A stretch of 27,908 nt of DNA. Origin: an uncultured Allobaculum sp. GTDB lineage: Bacteria > Bacillota_I > Bacilli_A > Erysipelotrichales > Erysipelotrichaceae. The notes below the pieces were generated by a model. It was not told the DNA's origin. It saw only the letters and a program-made list of their open reading frames with translations, and did not search any database. Shown piece after piece: positions 6,959-14,198 of the stretch; positions within the stretch are counted from its first letter, which is position 1, and each line of letters begins with the position of its first letter. The stretch is from NCBI GenBank assembly GCA_910577085.1, contig CAJTLE010000025.1, forward strand, positions 1 through 27,908, given 5' to 3'. Position numbers and translations under genes: made by a program.

Positions 6959-8236
6959 CTACTGAGCGTCAACCATTGCTTCAGTTGCTTTGTCTAACAG
7001 AAGAGTGTGTTTCCATTTTTTCAGATCAACACGGCTCTTGAGTGTTTCAACTGGCATGTTGGCTTTTTCAGCGTATTCAGCGATTTCTTTATCGAGTTCT
7101 TCGTCGCTTACGCTTAAGTTTTCAGCTTTAGCGATGGCTTCAAGCACGAGAGTGTTGAAGACGCGAGTTTCAGCTTCACCTTTCAGGTTTTCACGCAGGT
7201 TGTCGACTGTCTGACCGATGAATTTCAGATACTGGTCAAGAGTCAGACCGCTCTGACGCATGTTGTCGTTCAGTTCACGAATCAGAGCATCAACTTCGTC
7301 GTTGATCATCACTTCTGGAATGTCAACTTCTGCATTGCCGCGGATTGCTGCAAACAGAGCTGTCATGTATTCGTCATCAGCCTGAGCCTGTGCGTTGTTT
7401 GTCATGTTTGTCTTGATGGTTTCGCGCAGCTGATCCATGGATTCCATGTTAGGAATGTCTTTCTGGTTTTTAGCGAAATCATCATTGAGTTCTGGTAATA
7501 CGACATGGTAAATGTCATGAGCAGTTACGTGGAAAACAGCTTTTTTGCCTGCCAGTTCAGCTGCCTGGTAATCTTCTGGGAAAGTTACTTCGATGTCTTT
7601 GGATTCGCCAGATTTCATGCCAACTAAGCCTTCTTCAAAGCCAGGGATGAATTCGTGGTTGCCGATCACTACGCTGACATTGTTAGCAGTTCCGCCTGGG
7701 AATGCTTCGCCATCAACGGTTCCAACGAAGTCGATTTCAACGGAGTCGCCTTCTTTAGCTTCTTCGCCATCTTCAGCAGCGACCATTTCAGCGTCTTTTT
7801 TAGCGATGGATTTTACTGCGTTTTCAACATCTTCATCGGAAATTTCTACAGTTTTCTTTTCGATGCCGAGGTTTTTCCATTCACCGAGTTTTGCTTCTGG
7901 AGCAACAGGGACGATGAAAATCAGTTCCAGAGTTCCGTCTTCGTTTTTCTTGAAATCAAGAGTAGGTCTGTCGATTGGTTCAACATCGTATTCGTCAAGC
8001 ATGCTGTTGAGAGCTGCCTGAGAAAGTTCTTCAGCTGCCATGGAAGTGATACCGTCAGCGCCGAAGTATTTTTTAACTACCTGTGTAGGTACTTTTCCTT
8101 TACGGAAACCTTTCAGGTTCATATGAGCTGCTGCTTTATTGATGGCCTTTTTTTCGGCTTTTGCAGTAGCCTCAGCATCAACAACAGTTGTTAAAGTAAC
8201 AGTGTTGTTGTCATTTTTTGTGAATTGAGTACTCAT
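6959..8236 (-). CDS. tig: Trigger factor, canonical
   Basis: A 425-residue ribosome-associated chaperone and peptidyl-prolyl isomerase. The N-terminal ribosome-binding domain has the signature GFRKGKVP (residues 43-50) followed by VVKKYFG. The FKBP domain spans about 162-243 (IDFVG, FIPGFEEGL, FPEDY), and the helical substrate-binding C-terminal domain follows. The start was placed at 8236 because AGGAG lies 7 nt upstream; the ATG at 8242 is too close to it. The start sits 2 nt after the stop of the DUF3196-like gene, so the two are probably coupled. A second, divergent trigger factor lies 1.3 kb away on the opposite strand. Confidence 0.96.
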   Translation of the reverse strand: MSTQFTKNDNNTVTLTTVVDAEATAKAEKKAINKAAAHMNLKGFRKGKVPTQVVKKYFGADGITSMAAEELSQAALNSMLDEYDVEPIDRPTLDFKKNEDGTLELIFIVPVAPEAKLGEWKNLGIEKKTVEISDEDVENAVKSIAKKDAEMVAAEDGEEAKEGDSVEIDFVGTVDGEAFPGGTANNVSVVIGNHEFIPGFEEGLVGMKSGESKDIEVTFPEDYQAAELAGKKAVFHVTAHDIYHVVLPELNDDFAKNQKDIPNMESMDQLRETIKTNMTNNAQAQADDEYMTALFAAIRGNAEVDIPEVMINDEVDALIRELNDNMRQSGLTLDQYLKFIGQTVDNLRENLKGEAETRVFNTLVLEAIAKAENLSVSDEELDKEIAEYAEKANMPVETLKSRVDLKKWKHTLLLDKATEAMVDAQ

Positions 8237-8238
8237 GG

Positions 8239-8961
8239 TCATTCTCCTCGCTTTTCAATCTTTAATGGATAGAGCTGGATCTGTTCGAGATTGTGGTCTC
8301 TGGCAAATGCCTTCCAGCCAGCCTCGTCTTTCATGGACATGTAGACCAGGCGGACAATCGAAGCGGCCAGTGATCTGGGATCAACTTCTTCAAAGCTTAA
8401 CGGAAGGGTTTCAAGCACTTCCTGCTCGAGCAGCTGTCCGGCAAAGTCTTCGCTCAATACGAAGCTGCCACCCAGCCAGTCTTCAAACAGCTTACGCACC
8501 TGAACAAGGGTTGGATCCTTGTAATCAGGGGTAATCAGCGACGGAACAAATTCAAAATCCAGTCCGTCTTTGGATATCGAAAACGGCTCTTCAATCCGCT
8601 GACGGATCAGTTCCCGGATCAATTCTCCTTTAAACTCATCGAGCAGCATTGGATCGTTAAGCAGCTTCTGGACCTGGTCGTGATAGTTGCGCAGATTCAG
8701 GGTCTGAAGGACAGCGACAGCTTTTTCTTTCGCTGCCGGAGATCCATTTATCAGGGAGTCCAGACGCATCGCGCTGTCTGGCACAGACTGCGGCTGGTCA
8801 GACTCAATCTCCTTGCGAAGCTCTTCCAGTCTTGCAGCGATCTCTTCAGGCACATACGGAACTGCAAGTTCCTGTTCAATCACAGCCAGAGCCAGCGGGG
8901 CTTTTCCAGCTCGCATTAACGCTTGTATATTGTCAAAAACGCTTTGATAAAAGGAATTCAT
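8239..8961 (-). CDS. DUF3196-like helical protein upstream of tig
   Basis: A 240-residue, acidic, mostly helical cytosolic protein. The N-terminal segment resembles the short TPR-like start I recall for DUF3196 proteins (QSVFDNIQALMRAGKAPLAL, then a second helix with VPYVPEE). These occur in Erysipelotrichia and Mollicutes, often next to tig. The function is unknown; its position suggests a link to nascent-chain handling, but that is inference. The start was placed at 8961, where GGAGGATTTT precedes ATG, not at 8991, which has no comparable site. A candidate -10 (TACAAT, minus strand, near 9053) lies about 90 nt upstream without a clear -35. Confidence 0.6.
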   Translation of the reverse strand: MNSFYQSVFDNIQALMRAGKAPLALAVIEQELAVPYVPEEIAARLEELRKEIESDQPQSVPDSAMRLDSLINGSPAAKEKAVAVLQTLNLRNYHDQVQKLLNDPMLLDEFKGELIRELIRQRIEEPFSISKDGLDFEFVPSLITPDYKDPTLVQVRKLFEDWLGGSFVLSEDFAGQLLEQEVLETLPLSFEEVDPRSLAASIVRLVYMSMKDEAGWKAFARDHNLEQIQLYPLKIEKRGE

Positions 8962-9542
8962 AAAATCCTCCAAGCTTTCGAAATTATACATAATCCGCCT
9001 GAAGTTGGCAACAGACGGACGGTTTTCAAACCTTATCTATTGTAACAGAGTCTGGGCCGTTCCGCCGTTTTTAGTTCTTCTACAAGAAGCAGATTTCACT
9101 TTATTGAAAGCAAATCTATTTATCGGCTGATTTTTGCCCGCATCTTTGTCTTCTCCCTGGACGACCTTTGGGGCTTATGCCTTTTTCTGTTGACAGTATG
9201 GATTTTTCATGGCTTTGAAACATCGAAAATAGATGAAATTACATCACTTAAAGATACTGGATTTCTGTTTTTGAAACCTCTGTCTTTCGCTGCCCTGTTT
9301 TGCTCAGGCCGCCATCAGCCGCCTGTCATTCCCCCATAAAATTAAAATGATGAGAATACACCGATTCCCCCTGATTTCTGAAGGGATCCTGCATGAACAG
9401 TCAGTCATTTTCTCTGATTTATCTCTCTTTTGCGTTTTGTTTCCTCTTTTTTGAGTCAAATCAGACTCGAAAGACGTGCTTCAGTTAATCGGGTGAAAGG
9501 TGAATAGGATAAAATAGACATACAAAAAGGAAGATGATAACC
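8962..9542. other. Divergent intergenic region between the two trigger factor units
   Basis: About 580 bp without a supported gene. It should contain the promoter of the DUF3196-tig unit and that of the second trigger factor. On the plus strand TAAAAT at 9510-9515 is a plausible -10 for the second trigger factor, without a good -35. A GAGTC/GACTC inverted repeat with a 6-nt gap (9453-9468) lies upstream and could be an operator. No CIRCE element was found. Confidence 0.4.
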
Positions 9543-10763
9543 ATGTACAATATTGAATTTCCTGAAAAAAATCTTGCGGTTGTAACCTTTACAATCGATA
9601 AAGCAGAATTTGATGCTGATCTCGAAGCCGCTAAAAAAGCAATCGGCGATGACGATGTAAACAAAATCCGTGAGTTTGCAATCTCCACCGAAGCTGGAAA
9701 AGTCCTTGCTCAGGCTGTCAAAGAACATAACCTGCGCCTGGCTACTGAACCTTCGTTAGTCTCTGACGTAAATCCAGACGGATCTGTCACTGTTACTCTG
9801 AACATTGTTCTGGTTCCAGAAGTTGAACTGCCTGCTTATACAGGACTGAACTTCGAACGTGAACCAATCACTGTTACTGACGAAGAAATCATGCAGGAAG
9901 TCCTCCAGCGGATCTCCTCAACAAGACTCTGGAAAGAATTACCAGCTGATGCGGAAGCAAAAGTCGGCGACCAGGTTCTGATCGATTTCGTCGGTGAGAA
10001 AGATGGTGTTCCATTTGAAGGCGGATCTGCCAAGGCATTCCCACTGGTTCTCGGTTCCGGACAGTTCATTCCAGGATTTGAAGATCAGCTGCTTGGTGCA
10101 AAAGCCGGTGACGAAAGAGAAGTAAACGTAAGCTTCCCAGAAGATTATTTTGAAAAATCTCTGGCCGGTGCTCCAGTTACCTTCAAAGTTAAAATCTTAA
10201 AAGTTGAAGAACCTGTAAAACCTGAACTGACTGATGAATTCATCGCTCAGATGAAACTGGATGGTGTTAAGACCGTCGATGAACTGAGAGCGAAAGCGCA
10301 GAGCGATCTGTTCGAAATGCGTACTCAGGAATTCGAAAACCATCTGGCTTACGATATCCTCAACCGCATCACTGAAGGTGCAAAAATGGATATTCCTCAG
10401 GCCATGATCGACTCCCAGGTAGCACAGCACATGGCGCAGTACGAAAATCAGGTTGGTCAGTATGGCATGTCTCTTGCTGACTTCCTCAAAGCCAGCCACC
10501 AGACCATGGATGAATTTAAAGCCAAAGTTTATCCTGAAGCTGAGCAGGAACTCCGTGCCGCTCTTGTTCTGGAAGCTATCGCAGCCAAAGAAGAAATCGC
10601 TGCTGACGACGAAGATCTGAAACACGAATACGAACTTCTGTCTACTGTTTACAACTTCCCTGTTGAGCAGCTCAAAATGATCATCCCAGAACAGGCAGTT
10701 GCAGCTCAGATCAGCCAGAGAAAGACTTTAGACTTCTTAAAAGACAACAACGTTAAGAAATAA
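9543..10763 (+). CDS. Divergent trigger factor paralogue lacking the ribosome-docking loop
   Basis: This 406-residue protein has the trigger factor domain order. The FKBP domain (about 141-221) is well conserved with the neighbouring tig (IDFVG, DG, GG, FIPGFE, FPEDY, LAG). The C-terminal helical chaperone domain is present (AMIDSQVAQHMAQYENQVGQ, GMSLADFLK). The N-terminal domain is about 22 residues shorter than in the canonical copy. After the shared KKAI the sequence reads GDDDVNKIREFAIS, and no GFRxGxxP motif occurs anywhere. It should therefore have isomerase/chaperone activity but little or no docking to ribosomal protein uL23. The start at 9543 has AAGGAAG 9 nt upstream; the ATG at 9534 abuts that site. 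The gene is monocistronic with a strong terminator. Confidence 0.88.
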   Translation: MYNIEFPEKNLAVVTFTIDKAEFDADLEAAKKAIGDDDVNKIREFAISTEAGKVLAQAVKEHNLRLATEPSLVSDVNPDGSVTVTLNIVLVPEVELPAYTGLNFEREPITVTDEEIMQEVLQRISSTRLWKELPADAEAKVGDQVLIDFVGEKDGVPFEGGSAKAFPLVLGSGQFIPGFEDQLLGAKAGDEREVNVSFPEDYFEKSLAGAPVTFKVKILKVEEPVKPELTDEFIAQMKLDGVKTVDELRAKAQSDLFEMRTQEFENHLAYDILNRITEGAKMDIPQAMIDSQVAQHMAQYENQVGQYGMSLADFLKASHQTMDEFKAKVYPEAEQELRAALVLEAIAAKEEIAADDEDLKHEYELLSTVYNFPVEQLKMIIPEQAVAAQISQRKTLDFLKDNNVKK

Positions 10764-10811
10764 GCTTTCGTCTCGAATTTTCAGGACTGAATCTGCTTAC
10801 GAAGCAAAATC

Positions 10812-10857
10812 AAAGGACGATACCCATCTTCATACGAAGATCGATATCGTCCTTTTT
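10812..10857 (+). terminator. Terminator of the second trigger factor gene
   Basis: An 11-bp outer stem (10812-10822 with 10845-10855) and a 6-bp inner stem (10826-10831 with 10836-10841) are followed by a T-run. Confidence 0.85.
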
Positions 10858-10867
10858 TGGTTCTCTA

Positions 10868-10927
10868 ATAAGCGAAGCAAATCATTTAAGGTCATTTATA
10901 AGCGATGTGAATCACTTGCGGTTGTTT
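10868..10927. repeat. Two-unit 30-bp imperfect direct repeat
   Basis: Units 10868-10897 and 10898-10927 both start ATAAGCGA and share AATCA, GGT and a final TTT, about two thirds of positions in total. The second unit ends at the stop codon of the next gene. Confidence 0.5.
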
Positions 10928-11760
10928 TATTGCTCCTGTTTTGAAATAAGAACGGGTTCAGGTTCGGCATTCGACGGATTGGAAACCTTAAAGGTGACAG
11001 AAGGCTGCAAAGTCCATCTTGCCTTCAGACGGCGATTATTGATAGAACCCTTGCGGACCATCAGATGCTGGTTACCGCGTTCATCAAACCAGCCTTCAAA
11101 ATCAAAGCCTTCTTTCTGGGCTTTGGGAAGCAGAAAAGTCGGTGTCAGGCAGGTAAAGCTCTGGATGGGATCATCCACAAAAGCCCCTTCGTCCAGATCG
11201 TAGCGGACTTCAAAGGACGTCAGCCGCCACTTGGCATAGAGCGTGCAGGAGTGTAAAAAGTCATGATCAGGCAGACAGCGATGTTTAAGATTTTCATCCA
11301 GGTACCAGCCATCAAAGCTGTACCCAATTCGCAGCGGATTGGGCAGAGTTTTCAGCCGGCCATCCAGTCCGACATTCTGGTCTTTCATTCTTGCTCCGCC
11401 ATTGGTATCGAAGTGAACGATCACCGGATCCTGGAACTTGCCGACCAGATGAATCGGCTGACGGATGCCATCCGGTAAGTAATCTACCCGCTTTCCATCC
11501 AGAAACCAACCGACAAATTGTCTGTCTTTGGCCTGAGCAGGATAGAGCTTGACGATTCCGGATTCCGGATCGCCTTCATGCGGGTTATATTGAGAATTCA
11601 CGCCTTCTTCGAGTTCATAATAAATCGGGAATTTCTGGGCAGTCCATTTTGGATACAGTTCGATATTTCCCGGAAGCAGGCCGCCCGGATTGAGTTTGCG
11701 TGTCAGATTTTCATCGACATACCAGCCTTCAAACTGATAGCCGGTTCGATCTTTTTCCAT
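10927..11760 (-). CDS. InlB B-repeat (Listeria-Bacteroides, Flg_new-type) protein without signal peptide
   Basis: A 277-residue protein made of about three to four B-repeats. Typical pieces are GYQFEGWYVDENLT with LYPKW, HFDTNGG with GYSFDGWYLDENL and TLYAKW, and VRYDLDEGAF with FDFEGWFDERG and LKARW. Such beta-grasp repeats normally occur in large secreted adhesins. Here there is no signal peptide, membrane segment or LPXTG motif, and the protein starts directly in a repeat. A good site (AGGGG, 7 nt spacing) precedes the ATG at 11760; the ATG at 11766 lies too close to it. It is therefore a real short gene and not obviously a fragment, although descent from a larger adhesin is possible. The role is unknown. 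Confidence 0.75.
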   Translation of the reverse strand: MEKDRTGYQFEGWYVDENLTRKLNPGGLLPGNIELYPKWTAQKFPIYYELEEGVNSQYNPHEGDPESGIVKLYPAQAKDRQFVGWFLDGKRVDYLPDGIRQPIHLVGKFQDPVIVHFDTNGGARMKDQNVGLDGRLKTLPNPLRIGYSFDGWYLDENLKHRCLPDHDFLHSCTLYAKWRLTSFEVRYDLDEGAFVDDPIQSFTCLTPTFLLPKAQKEGFDFEGWFDERGNQHLMVRKGSINNRRLKARWTLQPSVTFKVSNPSNAEPEPVLISKQEQ

Positions 11761-11766
11761 GTCCAT

Positions 11767-12129
11767 TCCCCTTTCTTTCGTGGTCAGTCATCGATTGAAG
11801 TCATGCCTGGTGCGCATGGCTCTGTTCGTTTCATTTTACGGGTCGTATCCATAATTTAACAAGATAATCCGTTATTATTTCACAAATTCAGCCTGATTCA
11901 GATGAGATTCTCTTCATTGTGCGGATAAAAAGCGGCCCGAAATTTCATAAACGGAAAGAATTGACTTTTGATCCTCTCTCATTCAAAATGATGAAGAATC
12001 AATCCAGATACTGATCAAATTGAATCTAGTTCTTTTTGAAGTTCAATCCAACTGGAATGCAGGACAATCCTTGCATGCAGGAAATGGGTTCACCTTTTCA
12101 AAAAGTAGAGAATCTTTTCAAGCTTAGAC
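11767..12129. other. Intergenic region before tRNA-Arg
   Basis: No gene was found. A plus-strand promoter-like pair TTGACT (11961-11966), 17 nt, CAAAAT (11984-11989) is present, about 180 bp upstream of the tRNA. It may mark a second tRNA promoter or an unrecognised small RNA. The minus strand must hold the promoter of the B-repeat protein. Confidence 0.3.
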
Positions 12130-12158
12130 TTGTATCTTTTTCGATTCAGTGTTAATAT
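12130..12158 (+). promoter_or_regulatory. Candidate promoter of tRNA-Arg
   Basis: TTGTAT (12130-12135) and TAATAT (12153-12158) are 17 nt apart. The tRNA 5' end follows 9 nt after the -10, so the primary transcript would have almost no leader. Confidence 0.5.
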
Positions 12159-12167
12159 TCTCTTGCT

Positions 12168-12244
12168 GTCCTGGTAGCTCAGTTGGATAGAGCATGCGCC
12201 TTCTAAGCGCACGGTCGGGTGTTCGAATCATCTCCAGGACGCCA
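12168..12244 (+). tRNA. tRNA-Arg (anticodon UCU, reads AGA)
   Basis: A 77-nt cloverleaf with a 7-bp acceptor stem GTCCTGG/CCAGGAC, D-arm, anticodon stem TGCGC/GCGCA with loop CTTCTAA, T-loop GTTCGAATC and encoded CCA end. The anticodon TCT is at 12202-12204. The T-run that follows directly may help termination. Confidence 0.96.
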
Positions 12245-12370
12245 TTTTTTTTGCACTTTTCGCGGGTTCTCTATGAAGAGGATCCGCTTTTTCTTTATTT
12301 TTTGCTTATGGCTGGATTGACTACCTGCTGGAAACAGATCCCGATTGAACGCGATCCTTTGAAAAAATGA

Positions 12371-12409
12371 AACAGCGGTGCCTTCTCTAAAGAGCTAAGC
12401 ACCGCTGTT
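12371..12409. terminator. Bidirectional terminator between tRNA-Arg and the phosphoesterase gene
   Basis: A perfect 11-bp stem AACAGCGGTGC/GCACCGCTGTT (12371-12381 with 12399-12409) has an inner CTCT/AGAG stem. T-rich tails occur on both strands (TTTTG on plus; TTTCATTTTTT on minus). Confidence 0.75.
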
Positions 12410-12549
12410 TTGCAGATTCATTGTTGTTCATGACCGTTCATTCCAGATGGAACAAAAGCCATCGGCTACAGTTTCTTGAAACATGAAGTCTGTTTTTGAA
12501 TGATTCGTTTCTTGACGGGGATGATCAGTTCAGACCTTTGGAAGAAAGT

Positions 12550-13065
12550 CTAGCGAAACCAGAGGCCTTTCTTTTTCTTGACGGTCTCAAAGGGCCAGTC
12601 TTCGGCATGAATGATTTTGGCACTGACTTTACCATCCTCAATCGTCACAACTGCATAGGCTGGGGATTTGCCATCTCTTGGCCAGGTCATGCTTCCAGGG
12701 TTGATCAGCCAGACTCCTTTTTCTTCTTTGGCCATTGGTACGTGCGTATGACCAAAGATGGCTACGCTGCAGCCATTTTCTTTGGCCGCGCGGATGAGTT
12801 GTTCTTCGCGGTTATGATAACCAAAACGATGCGAGTGGCAGACATAAATGCGGACGCCCGCAATGTTTAAAATCCGCTGGGATGGCATTGTGTAATCCCA
12901 GTCGTTGTTGCCGCGCACAAAGACCCAGCGTCGATAATTCGTAGCATCATCTTCCAGGTCCCCACAATGGATAAAGACATCAGCTGTTGGGTAGGCTTCT
13001 TCTAATTTTCTCAGGACGTCATTGCGGCCATGGGTATCACTGGCCACGATTAATTGTGCTTTCAT
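12550..13065 (-). CDS. YfcE/MJ0936-type metallophosphoesterase
   Basis: A 171-residue calcineurin-like phosphoesterase that should bind two divalent metals and hydrolyse phosphodiesters. The metal motifs are complete: D10 and H12 in SDTHG, D36 in CGDLED, N54 in GNND, H77 in CHSH, and H106 and H108 in FGHTH. Length fits the YfcE family. The start at 13065 gives an N-terminus beginning MKAQLIVASD, and GGAGTGA lies 7 nt upstream. The ATG at 13086 would overlap the upstream gene and lacks a binding site. The gene begins 8 nt after the VanY-like stop, so it is the last gene of the mutS2-uvrC-VanY series. The physiological substrate cannot be inferred. It ends with TAG. Confidence 0.9.
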   Translation of the reverse strand: MKAQLIVASDTHGRNDVLRKLEEAYPTADVFIHCGDLEDDATNYRRWVFVRGNNDWDYTMPSQRILNIAGVRIYVCHSHRFGYHNREEQLIRAAKENGCSVAIFGHTHVPMAKEEKGVWLINPGSMTWPRDGKSPAYAVVTIEDGKVSAKIIHAEDWPFETVKKKKGLWFR

Positions 13066-13072
13066 GCTTGCT

Positions 13073-14071
13073 TCACTCCCCTGCATCGTATTCTTCTAAT
13101 GATTCTTTACGGCTGGCCATAGCCATCGCATTTTCCTTGGTGACATAACGGATCACAAAGGGCTGAAATGGAACACCAGTCTGTTGTTCTTTGGCTTCCG
13201 GATAGCGGAAAATCCAGCCGTATTGGGCGGCATGGTTTTTCAGCCAGTCCCACGCCTGACGCTGTGAATCGCTTAATGCCTGGTTGGCCGCATTGAAATC
13301 CAGACCATTTCCTTTGGATAAAGCCTGATTCCAGGCATCAAATCCATCGAGGTAGAGCGTCAGTCCTAACTGTTCTTCTCGGCTTCCATAGGGCGCCATT
13401 GGATAACTGGAATAATCCGTCATCTTATTCTGGAGTTCATACGGAACAAATCCGGAGATGGCTTTCAGTTCCACGCCATCTGCAGCCGCAGCGGCTTTCA
13501 TCTGTTTCCAACTGCTGGCTGCCTGTGCGCGCAGGGAGATATTTTCTTCTGCCGCTGCTAAATCGGCTGGTCCCCATGTATACAAAGTCGTTTCCGGGTC
13601 AAGCACATAGGTAAAGGAGTTGGGATTGGAGGCCAGCGGCATCGAAACTCCCGATTCCAGATAGGCAATCAGATTGGAATAAGGCATCCACGAAAGCACT
13701 TGTCTGAGCGCATCGAGCGTAAACTGGTCACGATATGTATTAACAAACTGGACAATGAAGGCCGGATCCGCTGTCTGGGTGGAGGCCGCCGTGTCATAGT
13801 ACAGTGAGTTATTCAAATTAAATCCCTCAACATCCAGGTAAGGCAGGACTTGTTCGGGCTTGAGCTGGTTGTTGATCATTGTATTGATCTGCTCATTGTC
13901 CAGCCGCGCCGCCAGTTCTTCTCGCTGTAATGTTGTTCCATACGGATATCGGGAAAGCGGGTCAGATTCATTTTGCATATATAAAAACGTCCCGGCAATA
14001 AAGCAGACCATACAGGCAAACACAAACATTCTGGTTGCCAGCACCTTCCCTGGCAGTTTCTCTTTACTCAT
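13073..14071 (-). CDS. Membrane-anchored VanY/M15-fold protein with zinc ligands replaced
   Basis: A 332-residue protein with one N-terminal membrane segment (about 12-31) and an extracytoplasmic domain. The last 140 residues follow the D,D-carboxypeptidase (peptidase M15, VanY) pattern. SGFVPYELQ (206-214) stands where SGYRSxxxQ is usual. REEQLGLTLY (231-240) replaces SxHxxGxAxD. WDWLKNHAAQYGWIFRYP is followed by QPFVIRYV (303-310), where EPWHxRYV is usual. The two zinc His become Glu233 and Val306, the zinc Asp becomes Tyr240, and the catalytic Glu becomes Gln303. The fold appears kept but metal catalysis should be lost, which suggests a peptidoglycan-binding or regulatory role. The start at 14071 has AAAGGAGG upstream. 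It lies between uvrC and the phosphoesterase gene. Confidence 0.78.
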   Translation of the reverse strand: MSKEKLPGKVLATRMFVFACMVCFIAGTFLYMQNESDPLSRYPYGTTLQREELAARLDNEQINTMINNQLKPEQVLPYLDVEGFNLNNSLYYDTAASTQTADPAFIVQFVNTYRDQFTLDALRQVLSWMPYSNLIAYLESGVSMPLASNPNSFTYVLDPETTLYTWGPADLAAAEENISLRAQAASSWKQMKAAAAADGVELKAISGFVPYELQNKMTDYSSYPMAPYGSREEQLGLTLYLDGFDAWNQALSKGNGLDFNAANQALSDSQRQAWDWLKNHAAQYGWIFRYPEAKEQQTGVPFQPFVIRYVTKENAMAMASRKESLEEYDAGE

Positions 14072-14198
14072 GGCACCCCTCCTTTCTGTCGGCGGCAAAA
14101 AAGCCTCCAGATTGTCTATTGATATGGTTCATCTTTCATTCTGTTCATTTCTATCCGATTCTGATCAATCTTTCCGATCAGAAACTTTAAGGCTGTCC
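14072..14198. other. uvrC to VanY-like spacer with small hairpins
   Basis: 127 bp. A perfect 8-bp hairpin TTCTGATC/GATCAGAA (14159-14166 with 14176-14183) and a TTAAGG/CCTTAA hairpin next to the uvrC stop are present. Neither has a T-run, so read-through into the VanY-like gene is likely. Confidence 0.35.

Noticed and set aside
6842..9542. Heat-shock operators (CIRCE or CtsR boxes) near lon and the trigger factor genes
   Set aside because: No CIRCE-type or GGTCAAA-type tandem motif was found on inspection of these intergenic regions.
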